From Bacteroidota bacterium (GTDB lineage: Bacteria > Bacteroidota > Bacteroidia > Cytophagales > Cyclobacteriaceae): 64,000 nucleotides of DNA. Below the pieces are notes generated by a model. That model worked only from the letters and a program-made list of their open reading frames with translations. It was not told the origin of the DNA and did no database searches. A program made the position numbers and the translations under genes. The stretch spans positions 1 to 64,000 of the forward strand of contig JAFDYT010000006.1 of the NCBI GenBank assembly GCA_018266055.1, in the 5' to 3' direction. Numbering within the stretch: position 1 is the stretch's first letter; each line of letters begins with the position of its first letter. Shown piece after piece: positions 1 to 9,688 of the stretch.

Positions 1-1704
1 CACGCTCTGCGTGGCTGTACAATTGTTCGCATCGCGCACGGTGACCGTGTAATTCCCTGATGGCACATCACTGAACGCGTTTGTCTCTGCCTGAAATATT
101 CCTCCGATCGACCAGCTCAAAACTCCCGTGCCTCCGCTCGATCCGTTCAAAGTGATCGTACCATTGTCTGTGCCGCTGCACGTGGGGTGGGTAACACTTA
201 CCGCACCTACGCTAAGCGGCGACGACACTATCACGCTTCCTGTTGTGCTGCAATTGTTCTCGTCTTTTACTGTAATGGTATAGCTGCCCGGCGCAAGGTT
301 TGTGAATGTATTGCTCGACTGATAATTTGTGCCATCTAGGCTGTAGCTCATAGCCCCTGTGCCTCCTGTGCCATTCACCGTGATGATGCCGTTGTTACTT
401 CCATTACAAACACTCGGCACAAGACTGGTGATTACCACAGGCTGTGGCGCAGTGATCGTAATTTTGCTGGTCGTCGCTGTAGTGGGTGTTGCACATCCGT
501 CTTTCACGGTGACCAGATAGTCGCCTGCTCCTAGTCCAACAAAAACGCTGTCGCTCTGCGACGGCCCTCCATTCAGACTGAAACTGTAATGCCTGTCGCC
601 GCCGCCATTCATCCCTACTGTCACCTTACCATCACTCGAACCGTTGCAGCTCAAAGCAGAACCGTGATAATCTGATGCTATCGAAATAGCTGCACTTAGC
701 TGTCTTCTTGGACCAACAGGTATGGTAATTGCTGGTGAAAAATTAGGAGAACCACAGCCTCCCTCATTCGTGGTCACTAAAATATACTGTGTGCCAACCG
801 GTACATTATTTATTGTTCCTCTATTATTCCCATCGAGATTGACAGGCGCTACAGGCGAAGCTATCGAAGGAAAATCATAAGTTGTCCGTACATAAGTAAC
901 ACCAGTTTGAGGATCTGTCACTGAAGCGCTAGTCGTCGTAAAACTGTTGGCTGTGTAAAAATTAAATGCACTTATCGATTCATTGGGGTATAATGCTCGG
1001 TTAAGAGTCACCTGAACAGAGCCATCACTTCCTCCAGCACAAATAGGTGCTTGAGGCGAAACATCGGTAACAAATAATGCATCTTGCAAAAAAGCGTATG
1101 GGCCAACCACCGGGCTTGTCGGTGAACAACCTGTGACCTTGTAGCGGAAATAAATGTTGTCTTTAAACGTAGCTCCGGGAATATCTGAAAGCTTGAATGC
1201 AAAGGAGTTTCCGGAAACCGTAGGCAATGGATTCCAACCATTGTTACTGTTAGCATTGATGATCAGATATTCCCATGAATACGATTTATAAACATTAGGG
1301 GCGCTAATTGTTAACGCCTGGCTCGCACAATAAACATCAGGGTTCGGACCCGTCAATGTAAGATTGTAAGGCTCCCAGGAAATATAGTTATCGGAATAGC
1401 AATCCGCATCAGTTAAGTTGAAAGAGCAATTTTTATATATAGTGGGAAAATTAGGTGGTTGACATTCGGTCGTTACATCCACTGACAATGGGAGGCCCAA
1501 TACTGAGCTAAGATTTAAAGTTGAGCTTGATCCAGTGTTATAGGAACATCGGCATTGCGACACCCAATTACTATCATCGAAATAGTGAACAACAAAATAT
1601 TTACCGTAGAGAGGGTAGCTTTGCTGAGCATTGGCTTCAAAGCCAGGAAAAAAAATCCGCACAAAAAAAAATAAGAAGAATAATCTAAAACCCTTGTTAT
1701 TCAT
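1..1704 (-). CDS. SprB-repeat surface protein (3' end outside window)
   Basis: Reading leftward from the ATG at 1704, the frame stays open for 568 codons to the window edge, so the C-terminus is missing. The first 26 residues form a signal peptide (MNNKGF, then a Phe/Leu-rich core, ending near NAQ). After an N-terminal region of about 320 residues come SprB-type repeats of roughly 85-90 residues. Each has a Cys-x-Gly start, an NG-x-I/V strand, a YSLDG or YSFSL turn, and a closing G-x-Y-x-(V/I)-T-V-x-D-x-x-x-C. SprB repeats are known from gliding adhesins and other T9SS cargo, so a C-terminal secretion tail is expected outside the window. It lies 10 nt after the FN3 gene and is probably co-transcribed with it. 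The repeat call is firm; the exact role (adhesion or gliding) is inferred. Confidence 0.85.
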   Translation of the reverse strand, partial: MNNKGFRLFFLFFFVRIFFPGFEANAQQSYPLYGKYFVVHYFDDSNWVSQCRCSYNTGSSSTLNLSSVLGLPLSVDVTTECQPPNFPTIYKNCSFNLTDADCYSDNYISWEPYNLTLTGPNPDVYCASQALTISAPNVYKSYSWEYLIINANSNNGWNPLPTVSGNSFAFKLSDIPGATFKDNIYFRYKVTGCSPTSPVVGPYAFLQDALFVTDVSPQAPICAGGSDGSVQVTLNRALYPNESISAFNFYTANSFTTTSASVTDPQTGVTYVRTTYDFPSIASPVAPVNLDGNNRGTINNVPVGTQYILVTTNEGGCGSPNFSPAITIPVGPRRQLSAAISIASDYHGSALSCNGSSDGKVTVGMNGGGDRHYSFSLNGGPSQSDSVFVGLGAGDYLVTVKDGCATPTTATTSKITITAPQPVVITSLVPSVCNGSNNGIITVNGTGGTGAMSYSLDGTNYQSSNTFTNLAPGSYTITVKDENNCSTTGSVIVSSPLSVGAVSVTHPTCSGTDNGTITLNGSSGGTGVLSWSIGGIFQAETNAFSDVPSGNYTVTVRDANNCTATQSV

Positions 1705-1714
1705 AACGCTGCAA

Positions 1715-3769
1715 TTAGAATTGAATGTTTTTCTCCACCCCAAACCCACTCTCCCTACCATCCTTAGAAACACTCTTGATCCTGTAGCGGTAAGTGGTAT
1801 TCATTTTCACTTCATAATCTTCATAACTTGATGAATCGGCGGGTATCGTTTTATAGAGCGAAAGAGGCTCGTCGCCCATAGCTCGATAAATCATGTACTT
1901 GATGACTTCAGATTCACTGATCCTCCAGGTAAGGATCACTGCCTTACGCTCGCGATCAGCCTCCGCTCGAAAGTTCTTTACCACAGGCGCGCCATCATTG
2001 ATGATAAATTTTGCTGACACTACATTTGAAGCGACTGATTTTAACCCCGCGTTGTCCACAGACAACAGCCGATAATAATAGAGTTTGTTTTTGGTCGGTC
2101 GCAGATCTTGAAAGGCAGTGGAGTCCTTGTTAATATTTTTTTTGATTTGCCAGTCTGCAGAATCGCTCGCTCTCCTTTCTACACGATATGCGGTCACATC
2201 GTCGCTTGGGCTGGCTTTCCATTTTATTTTTATTCCACCCTTCTCTGGCTTTATTTCGGTGATAGACGGCGGCATCGGCGGCACCACATCGGGAAGTTCA
2301 GCTTCCACTACCTGCGAAAAGGGTGACCTGTTCATCCGCTTATCGAAAGCGGCTATTTTGTAATATATTTTTTTTGTGAGTGTGCGTACGTTAATAGAAT
2401 CCTGAAACATGGAGGTACCGACCATTTCCTTATTTACCTGCGAAAACTCCGCTCCTGAAAAGTTGGACCGATAGATGTGGTATCCTTTCAAATCCTTCTC
2501 GGTGTTTGCCACCCAACTCATCTTTGTAACTCCGGCGGTATCGATTTTTACTTTTAACCCCTGGGGCGCAGCAGGCGGAATGCTATCCACCATCTGCACC
2601 ATAATTGGAAAAGACTCCGCTATCTGGCCGCGGTCTCCAACTACTTTTATCCGGTAATAATTGGTACTTAAAGGAGAAGGATCTGTGTACTGATTTTGAT
2701 TTCGTGGCAACCCTTCGGAGTTGAGTCGTTCGTATTTACTGCCCGACTCACTGGCCCGCTCTACATAAAATGCAGTCACCAGGTTTAGGTTTCCGGTAGT
2801 CTCCCATTGCAGGTAGACTCTGCCTTTATCTTCTCGAGCTTCACTTATGGATGCACGCACATCGAGCGTCTGAAAACCTTTTCCACTTACTCGCTCTGAC
2901 TCAGGACCCAATTCGCCGAATGGCGTTATCCCGCGAATGCGGTATTGGTATTCTACTCCGTTTTGAGGAAGTGAATCGAGGGCTTGAAAAAATAACTCGG
3001 CTTTACTATCAGGCGAAGTGTTTAAGTATGGTTTTGAGTTGCGCGTCAGAAATTCAGCTCCCGCTTCACTCCGCTCAATGACAAAGCTGGTGTACTGTTG
3101 CTGAACAAATGCTTTGGGCCAACGCAGCAGCACCAACTTGTCGGCAAACTGAGCGGTAAGGTTCATCGGCGGCATCAGGCCCACAGAATCCTGAAGCCCC
3201 AGATAATAATTTCCGGTGTCAATTTTCACCGTTGCTTCCGGTGACGCAACATAAACGCGATACAGATAGCGCTCCTCTTTTTTGACTGTGGAGTCGGCAA
3301 AACCTAGTGCAGCAAATTTTGCGGTTTTAAAAGAATGGTCAGCGGCAAAAAGTGTGAAGGAATATCGTTGCTCAAGTTCACGCGAACGGTTTACTACTTC
3401 CGATAGCCCTGCATTTTCAGACATGGTGACTTGAAACGACGATCCATAAATCGCCTGCGCGGCAATGGCAGAATAATCATTCTTCGCATCAGCCTTCCAA
3501 TCGTCAAGTGGTCGTGGCTTGAGCGCCACAGGCGTCAACGACAACCGTACGGGTTTGCCCACAACTTTTCCCTGGCCGGTGATCAGATAGCGATCAATCT
3601 TATACCCGTATTTATTTCCCTGGGACCAGGCTCCTGAAGTTGTCGGAGCCCATCTCAACAAAATCGATTTGCCTTTTACTTTGGCCAACAGTTTTACGGC
3701 GGGCTTCTCTTGCGCAAAGAGCAAAGTGTTAAGCAGCAAACAGGTAACAAACAATAGAATGTTCTTCAT
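1715..3769 (-). CDS. Exported fibronectin type III repeat protein
   Basis: This 684-residue protein has a signal peptide (MKNILLFVTCLLLNTLLFAQ). The remainder reads as tandem FN3-like modules from about residue 205 on, each with a YRI/YRV-type G strand (for example YQYRIRGI, NYYRIKVV, KIYYKIAAF, LYYYRLLSV, YRYRIKSV). The N-terminal 200 residues may hold another divergent module. No T9SS C-terminal domain is visible: the chain ends just after the last FN3 strand. It lies between the 1560-residue gene (6 nt upstream) and the SprB-repeat gene (10 nt downstream), so the three are probably one transcript. FN3 modules commonly mediate protein or carbohydrate contacts outside the cell; the specific partner is unknown. 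It may bind one of its large neighbours. Confidence 0.8.
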   Translation of the reverse strand: MKNILLFVTCLLLNTLLFAQEKPAVKLLAKVKGKSILLRWAPTTSGAWSQGNKYGYKIDRYLITGQGKVVGKPVRLSLTPVALKPRPLDDWKADAKNDYSAIAAQAIYGSSFQVTMSENAGLSEVVNRSRELEQRYSFTLFAADHSFKTAKFAALGFADSTVKKEERYLYRVYVASPEATVKIDTGNYYLGLQDSVGLMPPMNLTAQFADKLVLLRWPKAFVQQQYTSFVIERSEAGAEFLTRNSKPYLNTSPDSKAELFFQALDSLPQNGVEYQYRIRGITPFGELGPESERVSGKGFQTLDVRASISEAREDKGRVYLQWETTGNLNLVTAFYVERASESGSKYERLNSEGLPRNQNQYTDPSPLSTNYYRIKVVGDRGQIAESFPIMVQMVDSIPPAAPQGLKVKIDTAGVTKMSWVANTEKDLKGYHIYRSNFSGAEFSQVNKEMVGTSMFQDSINVRTLTKKIYYKIAAFDKRMNRSPFSQVVEAELPDVVPPMPPSITEIKPEKGGIKIKWKASPSDDVTAYRVERRASDSADWQIKKNINKDSTAFQDLRPTKNKLYYYRLLSVDNAGLKSVASNVVSAKFIINDGAPVVKNFRAEADRERKAVILTWRISESEVIKYMIYRAMGDEPLSLYKTIPADSSSYEDYEVKMNTTYRYRIKSVSKDGRESGFGVEKNIQF

Positions 3770-3775
3770 AAAAAA

Positions 3776-6700
3776 TTACTGACCGATTGGATTGTAGAGT
3801 ATTAACTGCTTGGTGGAATTTTCTTTAGGCCGGTTGGGAAGTGTGTAGCGGACATTTACTTTATAATTTCCCTTTCTCATGATTGGGAATTGGCTCCATA
3901 AAATTTTCTCCATGCGCTGGTTAATAATTGATTGTGACAGATAGCGGTTGGCTACCCTTTGCTGGATGTCTTGAAAATCGTAGTACATGTAATTCAACAC
4001 ATCATAGAAATAATATTGAGAAGTGTGGACGGGCTGGTACTGCGGGTCGTTCTGATCTAATTCAAGATTGTCTGGAGTTTGAATTACGGAGACTGCCTTT
4101 ACAGGAGGTACCCCAAGCGTTGACTCATCCCTGTTTTTTATTCTGATGTCTCCATCGAGCGGATAGCCATCGTAAATGATCGGGTTCGCTTGTTCTACAT
4201 AGTAGGTGTTGTCGGTCAGGTCTGCATCAAAGCTCAGGAGGGGTTTATTCATCGTATAATCTGTGCCATATAATTCTGCCTTATCAAAGGGCTCGTCACT
4301 TTCAAATGAACCTTTCAGGAAATCGACACGCCACAAAATTCTGATGCCTCGAAGGGCTGTGGCTAAATTCTGCGCAGCCACTTTTGCGCTCAGTGTGCTG
4401 TACTTGCTTGATCGGATGAAGGCGGAGAAAATTGTTTTTTCCTGAAGCTGAACCAAAGAACCTTGTGCCTGCTGTGTCTTGATTTCCGTATTTGTGCTCT
4501 GGCCATTCACTGTTACTTGTTCAGATACACCACTCACGTTTCGGTCAACCGCTCCGCTTTGTTTGTTGGGAACATTGACGAACTGAAGGCCATACACCAA
4601 TCCGTTTTTCAATGCAGTGTTAGGAATTGAGAAATTCAAAAGCGCGTTACCCGCACTGTAGGTAAAAGCAAACGGCACATTGGATAGTGCGTTGATATCG
4701 GCAAACCGTCCTTCCTGCCGCCACTCTGCACCGGGTGAGAAAAGATAGGGCTGTCCTTTTTTCAATTTGATATACCCGTCGGCCGATTCATCTTTATAAA
4801 AATTGAGCTGGCCAATGACGGGATAACTGTACTCTACATTAGAAAGTGGAATATAATCAGGTGCCTCGCCGGTGGTAAAAGTGATTTCTTGTTTCTCTAT
4901 TATGGGTTGGCCGTTTTGCAAAACCTTTTGCCATGAACCATTCACCATTTTTTCGAAACTAACCTGCACCGACGATTTGATTTCTTGTTTGGGAGGAAGC
5001 ACATCAAACGTGCTGACTACAGCCACTGACTTTTCCTGATTCCAACCTAGCTTTCCCTGAACTGAATTTCCGCCTGCTGTGAGTGTGAAGTAATCAAGCG
5101 CTACCCGATAGCGAGTGTTGTCCAGATCAAAAGGTTTGTCAACCGGAAGGTTGAAAACGGCTTGTGGGTTGCTAAATACATTTACATTAGTCTCACCGGT
5201 GCCCGGCGTCAGCTGAGCGATGACGGCAATGTTCTTAAGCTTGCTGTCGTCACTCTTCTGCACAAGTTTACATTCGCTACCGATGGTTACCTGGAAAGAA
5301 CACTGACCGCTTGCCAGTCCGCCCAATACACTAAAGTATCCACCTACTGTACCCCGGAGCCAGATTGGGTTGGGCAATTTGGCCTGCAGTACAACCGCCG
5401 CTCCAATTTTTAAAATTTCAATGCGGATAGATGAAAAGAATACGTTGATTTTTATACCTATCGAACCGGTGAAATAGGCATACGCCTGACCGTTCGCATA
5501 CCATCCATTGATACCAATTGGGCTGCTGCTTCCCTCGCAATAGGTGTTGCCATAGTTCTTGAGCATGATGTCAAAGCCTGCGCCAAGACTGAAGTTGGCG
5601 TAGAAAATAAGAAAGGTGATGTCACCGGTTTTTATTCCGAGCGAAGCTCCAAAGGCAATACCTGCTCCGTTGCCGATGGCATTCAGATCTTTCATGTAAT
5701 CGAGATCGACGCCTTTTAAAATCTCAGAAACTTCCGGAGGTGGTGGTGGGCTTCCGGGGATCGTTGAGCCTACCATAAAGTAGCTGGTAGCGGTAGCTCT
5801 GATCGGACCTACGCCAACACTGATGCTAAACCGATTGTCAGGGGTGCCAACATATACGTACCATTCTTCGGGAGAGAAATGCAAAATAGCTCCACCGCCA
5901 CCTTTGATGATTCCTCCAACTACATTGATGCCCACGTCAAGATTGGCATGTAGTGTACTTGTTTCAAAGTCGTAAGAAATGAAAATGTGTGCCGATATCG
6001 CGCCTTTGCTGCCGGCGGCATCACCCACAGGACCTTGAATACTCTCGGTTATTTTAGCCTCTGTCGGAGATATTTTAGAGACGATACCTCCAACCCTTGC
6101 TTTGGTGCTTGCCTCCAACTCACTGATCTTGGATTGCATTTTTCCCACCGTAGATTTGAGTTGCTCCACCGAGGCACCAAGTCCATCCGATGCTATGTAA
6201 GCGTTGCCTGTAAACGAAATGCTGTGAATACCTCCTCCTTTAAAGAAGTCGATTTGAAAAGTTACGTCACCCGAAAACGCTTTGTCGCTCGGATAAGAAC
6301 CGATATAAACAATCGCTTTAAAGCCGAGCCCATTATTTAATTCAGGTACGTAAGCTACACCGGATGCGGTTTGCCCAATCGGGCTCTTTGCATCTTTATC
6401 CATCTTCATCCGGTAGTACACTCCGCCGCCAAAGCCATAAAATCCTACGCCCGGTACAAACGGAATTCCTGAATTAAATTTTGCCAGCGCATCGGCATAC
6501 CAGTATCGCTCGCCTTTCAGGTTTCCGAATATGGCAGTCGCTTTAACTGTAAGTTTAGAAAGAAAGCTGGCGTCCAACACTCCGTGAAAGCCATCTCCAT
6601 ATACAGGATCTTGCTTATAAAAAGTAAGACTGCCTTTGAATTTGAATGCCTCACCCTGATCGACGTTAATACTGATATCGCGAACTTCGATGTCTTTATA

Positions 6701-8455
6701 TTGCCAGCTTTGACTTCCATCTGAGCTGCTCATCTGGCCTATGATCGTCAGCCCTGCATCGGCGGCAAATGCTCCGCCTGATTCACCCACCAGGTTGAGC
6801 TTCATATCGAAACTAAGACCTACCTGATCCGGCGTAATATTTTTCATTCCCACTTTAGTCACATGAATGGGGAAGCCAGCCATTACTTGTTTTGCCGCAT
6901 CTGATCCAAATGAAAAATTCCCTACTTTGATGTAAGGTTGAACTGCTTGTATTTGCAGATTTTCAAAACGGATGTCAGCCAGTTGCACCGCTTGCCCGTT
7001 TTCACTGAGCTTGGCCGCGATGTCCATCTTACCGCTTAGAATTGCTTTCGGAAGAAATTTTCCGTTGGCAATTTTTACCTCCAGACTTGAGCCTTTATTA
7101 ATTTCAACTTTGGCTGCTTTAAAAAGATCAAACTTCATGTCCGACTGACTGATGACCTGAAATAGGTACTGATCGTTTGCACTAAAGGAGGCATTGTACT
7201 TAAACGAGTTCTGCTTGCTCGAAACAGGAATTACAATATCTCCCTTGAAGCCCGCACTTTGAATTTGGTTCGCCATCAACGACACCTTCAGCGAGTCAAC
7301 CGAAAAAGCCCATCCACTCATGTCACCATTATCCAAAGGGATTAGGTTCGTCCCCGTGAATAATCCGGATACTCCCTGATGGTCGATCAGCAGGTCGTTG
7401 GCTGATAAGGTGATGGCCGGTTTTTTCTTATCCTTAAAATGATTGGGCAATCGTACCGATAATTGCCGGACATAAATTCCTCGCCAAAGGTTTACCAATT
7501 CAAGATCCGTCTCAGCAGCGTACCCTTTCGGGAAAACTACGCTTGGCGCATTGTGTGTGTCAGAAAAATCAAAGACAGCGTCGTTAACAGAAAATCCAAA
7601 CCCATTGAGTCCTACTACCTGAAAATTGGGAAGGGTGATCTGCACCAGTAAATCGTTCCATCCGGAGATTATCGTTTTGAAAGAGGCGATAACGTTTCCT
7701 GGCTTTACCGCTCCGGTCGCGTCTTCTGGGAGCAACAAATCGCGCGAAAATTTAACTTCAGCATCAAGCCCCATTTCCTTGAAGCCATCGCAATCCATTC
7801 TTATGAATGTGCCGCCAGTTCCGCCTACTCCACCTTTCAACACAAGCTGGCCCTTGTCTCCATTGAAGTTTACAGCAAAGTCTCCTACCAAAGCCAACTT
7901 TGCATCGCCGATGATTCCGCCAGCCTTCGAGAACTTAATTCCCTGTGCCATGAACGTAAGTTTCTTCCCATTTTGCGGCACCTCAAACTGCATGTACACA
8001 TCTACTTCGGCATAAGTAGGCTTAAGCCGTATGGCATCGATGCCGATGGTATAATCCGCACCGGCAATAGTTTTGCTAATTCCTACTGGCAGCGGATACT
8101 GATACTTGTCGTTCAGGTTGTGAATAAACTTTTGTCCTTCTTTGATTTTTTTAAGGATGCTCGAAGCTTTGGCGATAATCGCGCGGATGGTATCACCTTC
8201 ATTTGAATCACTAATAATAAGGCCGTCATCGTAGAGTTCATCGAAATGGTTTTGTAGCTGAGCTTGCCACGCGTGAAGCGAATCTGGGTTGCTATTGATT
8301 TGCTGGTTCCAATGCGCTCCAACAGAGTCTGAAATATCATTTCGTTTTTTATTTTCCTTTCTTACAGAATCAGAAGGATGAAAAGCGAAAGCGGCGGCGT
8401 TCAGAAAGATTAAAAAAAGCAGGCCAAAGAATTTCTTACAACATGGTAAAGACAT
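3776..8455 (-). CDS. Giant exported protein of unknown function
   Basis: I do not recognise a family. The frame opens with TTG then ATG; the ATG at 8455 is the better start and gives a hydrophobic signal peptide ending near AFAFHP. The chain is about 1559 residues, beta-rich, glycine-rich and low in cysteine. Its first 650 residues alternate short hydrophobic strands in a way that recalls long beta-sheet repeats. Residues around 640-1050 are very Gly-rich with barrel-like strands, including a PPPPP hinge near residue 903. A short helical stretch with coiled-coil character is near 770-800. The C-terminal 400 residues include Ig-like strands and end in an Arg/Lys/Pro-rich tail without a T9SS tail. 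It is the second gene of the HEAT-FN3-SprB operon. A surface or periplasmic structural role is inferred only from the signal peptide and neighbours. Confidence 0.75.
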   Translation of the reverse strand: MSLPCCKKFFGLLFLIFLNAAAFAFHPSDSVRKENKKRNDISDSVGAHWNQQINSNPDSLHAWQAQLQNHFDELYDDGLIISDSNEGDTIRAIIAKASSILKKIKEGQKFIHNLNDKYQYPLPVGISKTIAGADYTIGIDAIRLKPTYAEVDVYMQFEVPQNGKKLTFMAQGIKFSKAGGIIGDAKLALVGDFAVNFNGDKGQLVLKGGVGGTGGTFIRMDCDGFKEMGLDAEVKFSRDLLLPEDATGAVKPGNVIASFKTIISGWNDLLVQITLPNFQVVGLNGFGFSVNDAVFDFSDTHNAPSVVFPKGYAAETDLELVNLWRGIYVRQLSVRLPNHFKDKKKPAITLSANDLLIDHQGVSGLFTGTNLIPLDNGDMSGWAFSVDSLKVSLMANQIQSAGFKGDIVIPVSSKQNSFKYNASFSANDQYLFQVISQSDMKFDLFKAAKVEINKGSSLEVKIANGKFLPKAILSGKMDIAAKLSENGQAVQLADIRFENLQIQAVQPYIKVGNFSFGSDAAKQVMAGFPIHVTKVGMKNITPDQVGLSFDMKLNLVGESGGAFAADAGLTIIGQMSSSDGSQSWQYKDIEVRDISINVDQGEAFKFKGSLTFYKQDPVYGDGFHGVLDASFLSKLTVKATAIFGNLKGERYWYADALAKFNSGIPFVPGVGFYGFGGGVYYRMKMDKDAKSPIGQTASGVAYVPELNNGLGFKAIVYIGSYPSDKAFSGDVTFQIDFFKGGGIHSISFTGNAYIASDGLGASVEQLKSTVGKMQSKISELEASTKARVGGIVSKISPTEAKITESIQGPVGDAAGSKGAISAHIFISYDFETSTLHANLDVGINVVGGIIKGGGGAILHFSPEEWYVYVGTPDNRFSISVGVGPIRATATSYFMVGSTIPGSPPPPPEVSEILKGVDLDYMKDLNAIGNGAGIAFGASLGIKTGDITFLIFYANFSLGAGFDIMLKNYGNTYCEGSSSPIGINGWYANGQAYAYFTGSIGIKINVFFSSIRIEILKIGAAVVLQAKLPNPIWLRGTVGGYFSVLGGLASGQCSFQVTIGSECKLVQKSDDSKLKNIAVIAQLTPGTGETNVNVFSNPQAVFNLPVDKPFDLDNTRYRVALDYFTLTAGGNSVQGKLGWNQEKSVAVVSTFDVLPPKQEIKSSVQVSFEKMVNGSWQKVLQNGQPIIEKQEITFTTGEAPDYIPLSNVEYSYPVIGQLNFYKDESADGYIKLKKGQPYLFSPGAEWRQEGRFADINALSNVPFAFTYSAGNALLNFSIPNTALKNGLVYGLQFVNVPNKQSGAVDRNVSGVSEQVTVNGQSTNTEIKTQQAQGSLVQLQEKTIFSAFIRSSKYSTLSAKVAAQNLATALRGIRILWRVDFLKGSFESDEPFDKAELYGTDYTMNKPLLSFDADLTDNTYYVEQANPIIYDGYPLDGDIRIKNRDESTLGVPPVKAVSVIQTPDNLELDQNDPQYQPVHTSQYYFYDVLNYMYYDFQDIQQRVANRYLSQSIINQRMEKILWSQFPIMRKGNYKVNVRYTLPNRPKENSTKQLILYNPIGQ

Positions 8456-8479
8456 CAATAGTGGTATTAGTTTAAAGGT

Positions 8480-9427
8480 TTAGAATGTCGATTGATCAAT
8501 CTGATAGTTCTTATTGGTATTAAACCATTGCCTCACTTCCTGCAATGATTTTTTATAATCCCAGGTTTTCACATCGCCGCTTACGTCAAGAGATAGTGGG
8601 TAATTTTTTATGGCGGGTGCCAGAAGTTCCATGACGCGGTAGCCACACAACACGGGTGTAGGGTTATCATTGTCGGCCGACTCACAGTTGGCCTGTTCGC
8701 TTTGGAGAACTTCTGTTAAATAATCAAAGACTATCTTCTGCCGTGTGTAAACCATGTCGGGAAAAAGTTGCTGCACTACATCGTCACTTACTTTAATTCT
8801 CCGCGCCTTCTCTACCACCTTATGAATAGACTCTTCATCGTTCAGTCGGGCCATTGCCAGCAAAGCACTCCATCGCACGGATACTGTGTTGTTATCCGTT
8901 GAAAATTGTGCGAGGCTAGCCGCATCTTCCGGTCTTCCGGCAAAGCCAATCAAGCGGAGCAATTCTGATCTCAAGGCAACAGGCTTTTTCACAACACTAA
9001 CAAGGCTGTCGCGAGTAGCTTCATTAAAATCTGACGAGTGAAATTTTTTCAGCGCTTGAAAGATTCTTCGGTTGACTTCTACCGTTTGCCCCCATTGCGA
9101 GAAGAGCAGTGAGGTTGCTTTTTGGCGGACAATTTTACTCGGCGATTTTAGCGCTGCTTCTTTTAAAACTTCAATGCTGTGCAGTCGGACTGAAAGAATA
9201 GTATCCGTCAGAAAGCGAGGTACGTAGTTGACAATTGCTTCGGAATTGCCCGCGACGAGCAACGACGAAATGGAGGCAGGTGTTTTGTTTTGTTTGAGAA
9301 GTTGAAAGTACGATGCGAGCGCGTTCTGTACTTTACTGGTCTGACAGAAGGAGGGCCGTGCAACAGCACAGAGTAATAAAACTGAAGCAAAGAGCTTCAC
9401 TGAATGCGACTTTTGAGCTAGGAACAT
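8480..9427 (-). CDS. Exported HEAT-like repeat protein
   Basis: This 315-residue protein has a signal peptide (MFLAQKSHSVKLFASVLLLC, cleavage near FCQ). Residues 50-230 are helical pairs typical of HEAT or PBS-lyase-like repeats: VRLHSIEVLKEAAL, VRQKATSLLF and VRWSALLAMARL each begin with VR and continue with an amphipathic helix. Such solenoids usually act as protein-binding scaffolds. The C-terminal 80 residues, which contain two Cys, are not recognised. It is the first gene of the operon that continues through the 1560-residue protein, and the gap to that ATG is 24 nt. Its scaffold role is inferred from the fold, and no enzyme motif is seen. Confidence 0.72.
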   Translation of the reverse strand: MFLAQKSHSVKLFASVLLLCAVARPSFCQTSKVQNALASYFQLLKQNKTPASISSLLVAGNSEAIVNYVPRFLTDTILSVRLHSIEVLKEAALKSPSKIVRQKATSLLFSQWGQTVEVNRRIFQALKKFHSSDFNEATRDSLVSVVKKPVALRSELLRLIGFAGRPEDAASLAQFSTDNNTVSVRWSALLAMARLNDEESIHKVVEKARRIKVSDDVVQQLFPDMVYTRQKIVFDYLTEVLQSEQANCESADNDNPTPVLCGYRVMELLAPAIKNYPLSLDVSGDVKTWDYKKSLQEVRQWFNTNKNYQIDQSTF

Positions 9428-9688
9428 CTTGAATTTTGCCTAGCAATAGTCGATCCATTTTTATGAGAGAGCGATTTCCGCTAAAATGAATTGTTTACGC
9501 AGATTGACTGAGCACCTGAACTAAAAAAGTGTGAGGCACTAACTATATTTCGTAAATGACTTTGTTAAATATCGTGAATCGTGATTTATCGTAAATCAAT
9601 TTTAAGATTAAATACACGCTGCTTGTTGATAAAATTGTCTTTTGTCAATAAGAGGAGTGATCACTCGCAATGTGCTCGAGGGAGTTTT
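9428..9688. other. Intergenic region between two minus-strand operons
   Basis: These 261 bases are AT-rich and contain no convincing gene. They should carry the 3' end of the SRPBCC operon and the promoter for the HEAT-first operon, but no clean TAnnTTTG element was found. Near 9571-9597 the units ATCGTGA and ATCGTAA recur in direct orientation. A perfect palindrome is noted separately at 9655-9666. Confidence 0.5.
9655..9666. repeat. 12-bp perfect palindrome GAGTGATCACTC
   Basis: The sequence GAGTGATCACTC reads the same on both strands. It lies 22 nt beyond the stop codon of the SRPBCC gene. A dyad of this kind can be an operator or part of a terminator stem. No U-tract follows it on either strand, so it is not a plain intrinsic terminator. 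Its function is unknown. Confidence 0.4.

Noticed and set aside
1008-1256. 82-codon minus-strand frame inside the SprB-repeat gene
   Set aside because: The SprB-repeat frame from the ATG at 1704 runs through this region in another phase and is clearly the coding one.
5987-6340. 117-codon plus-strand frame inside the giant exported protein
   Set aside because: It is antisense to a long continuous frame and lacks any domain signal.
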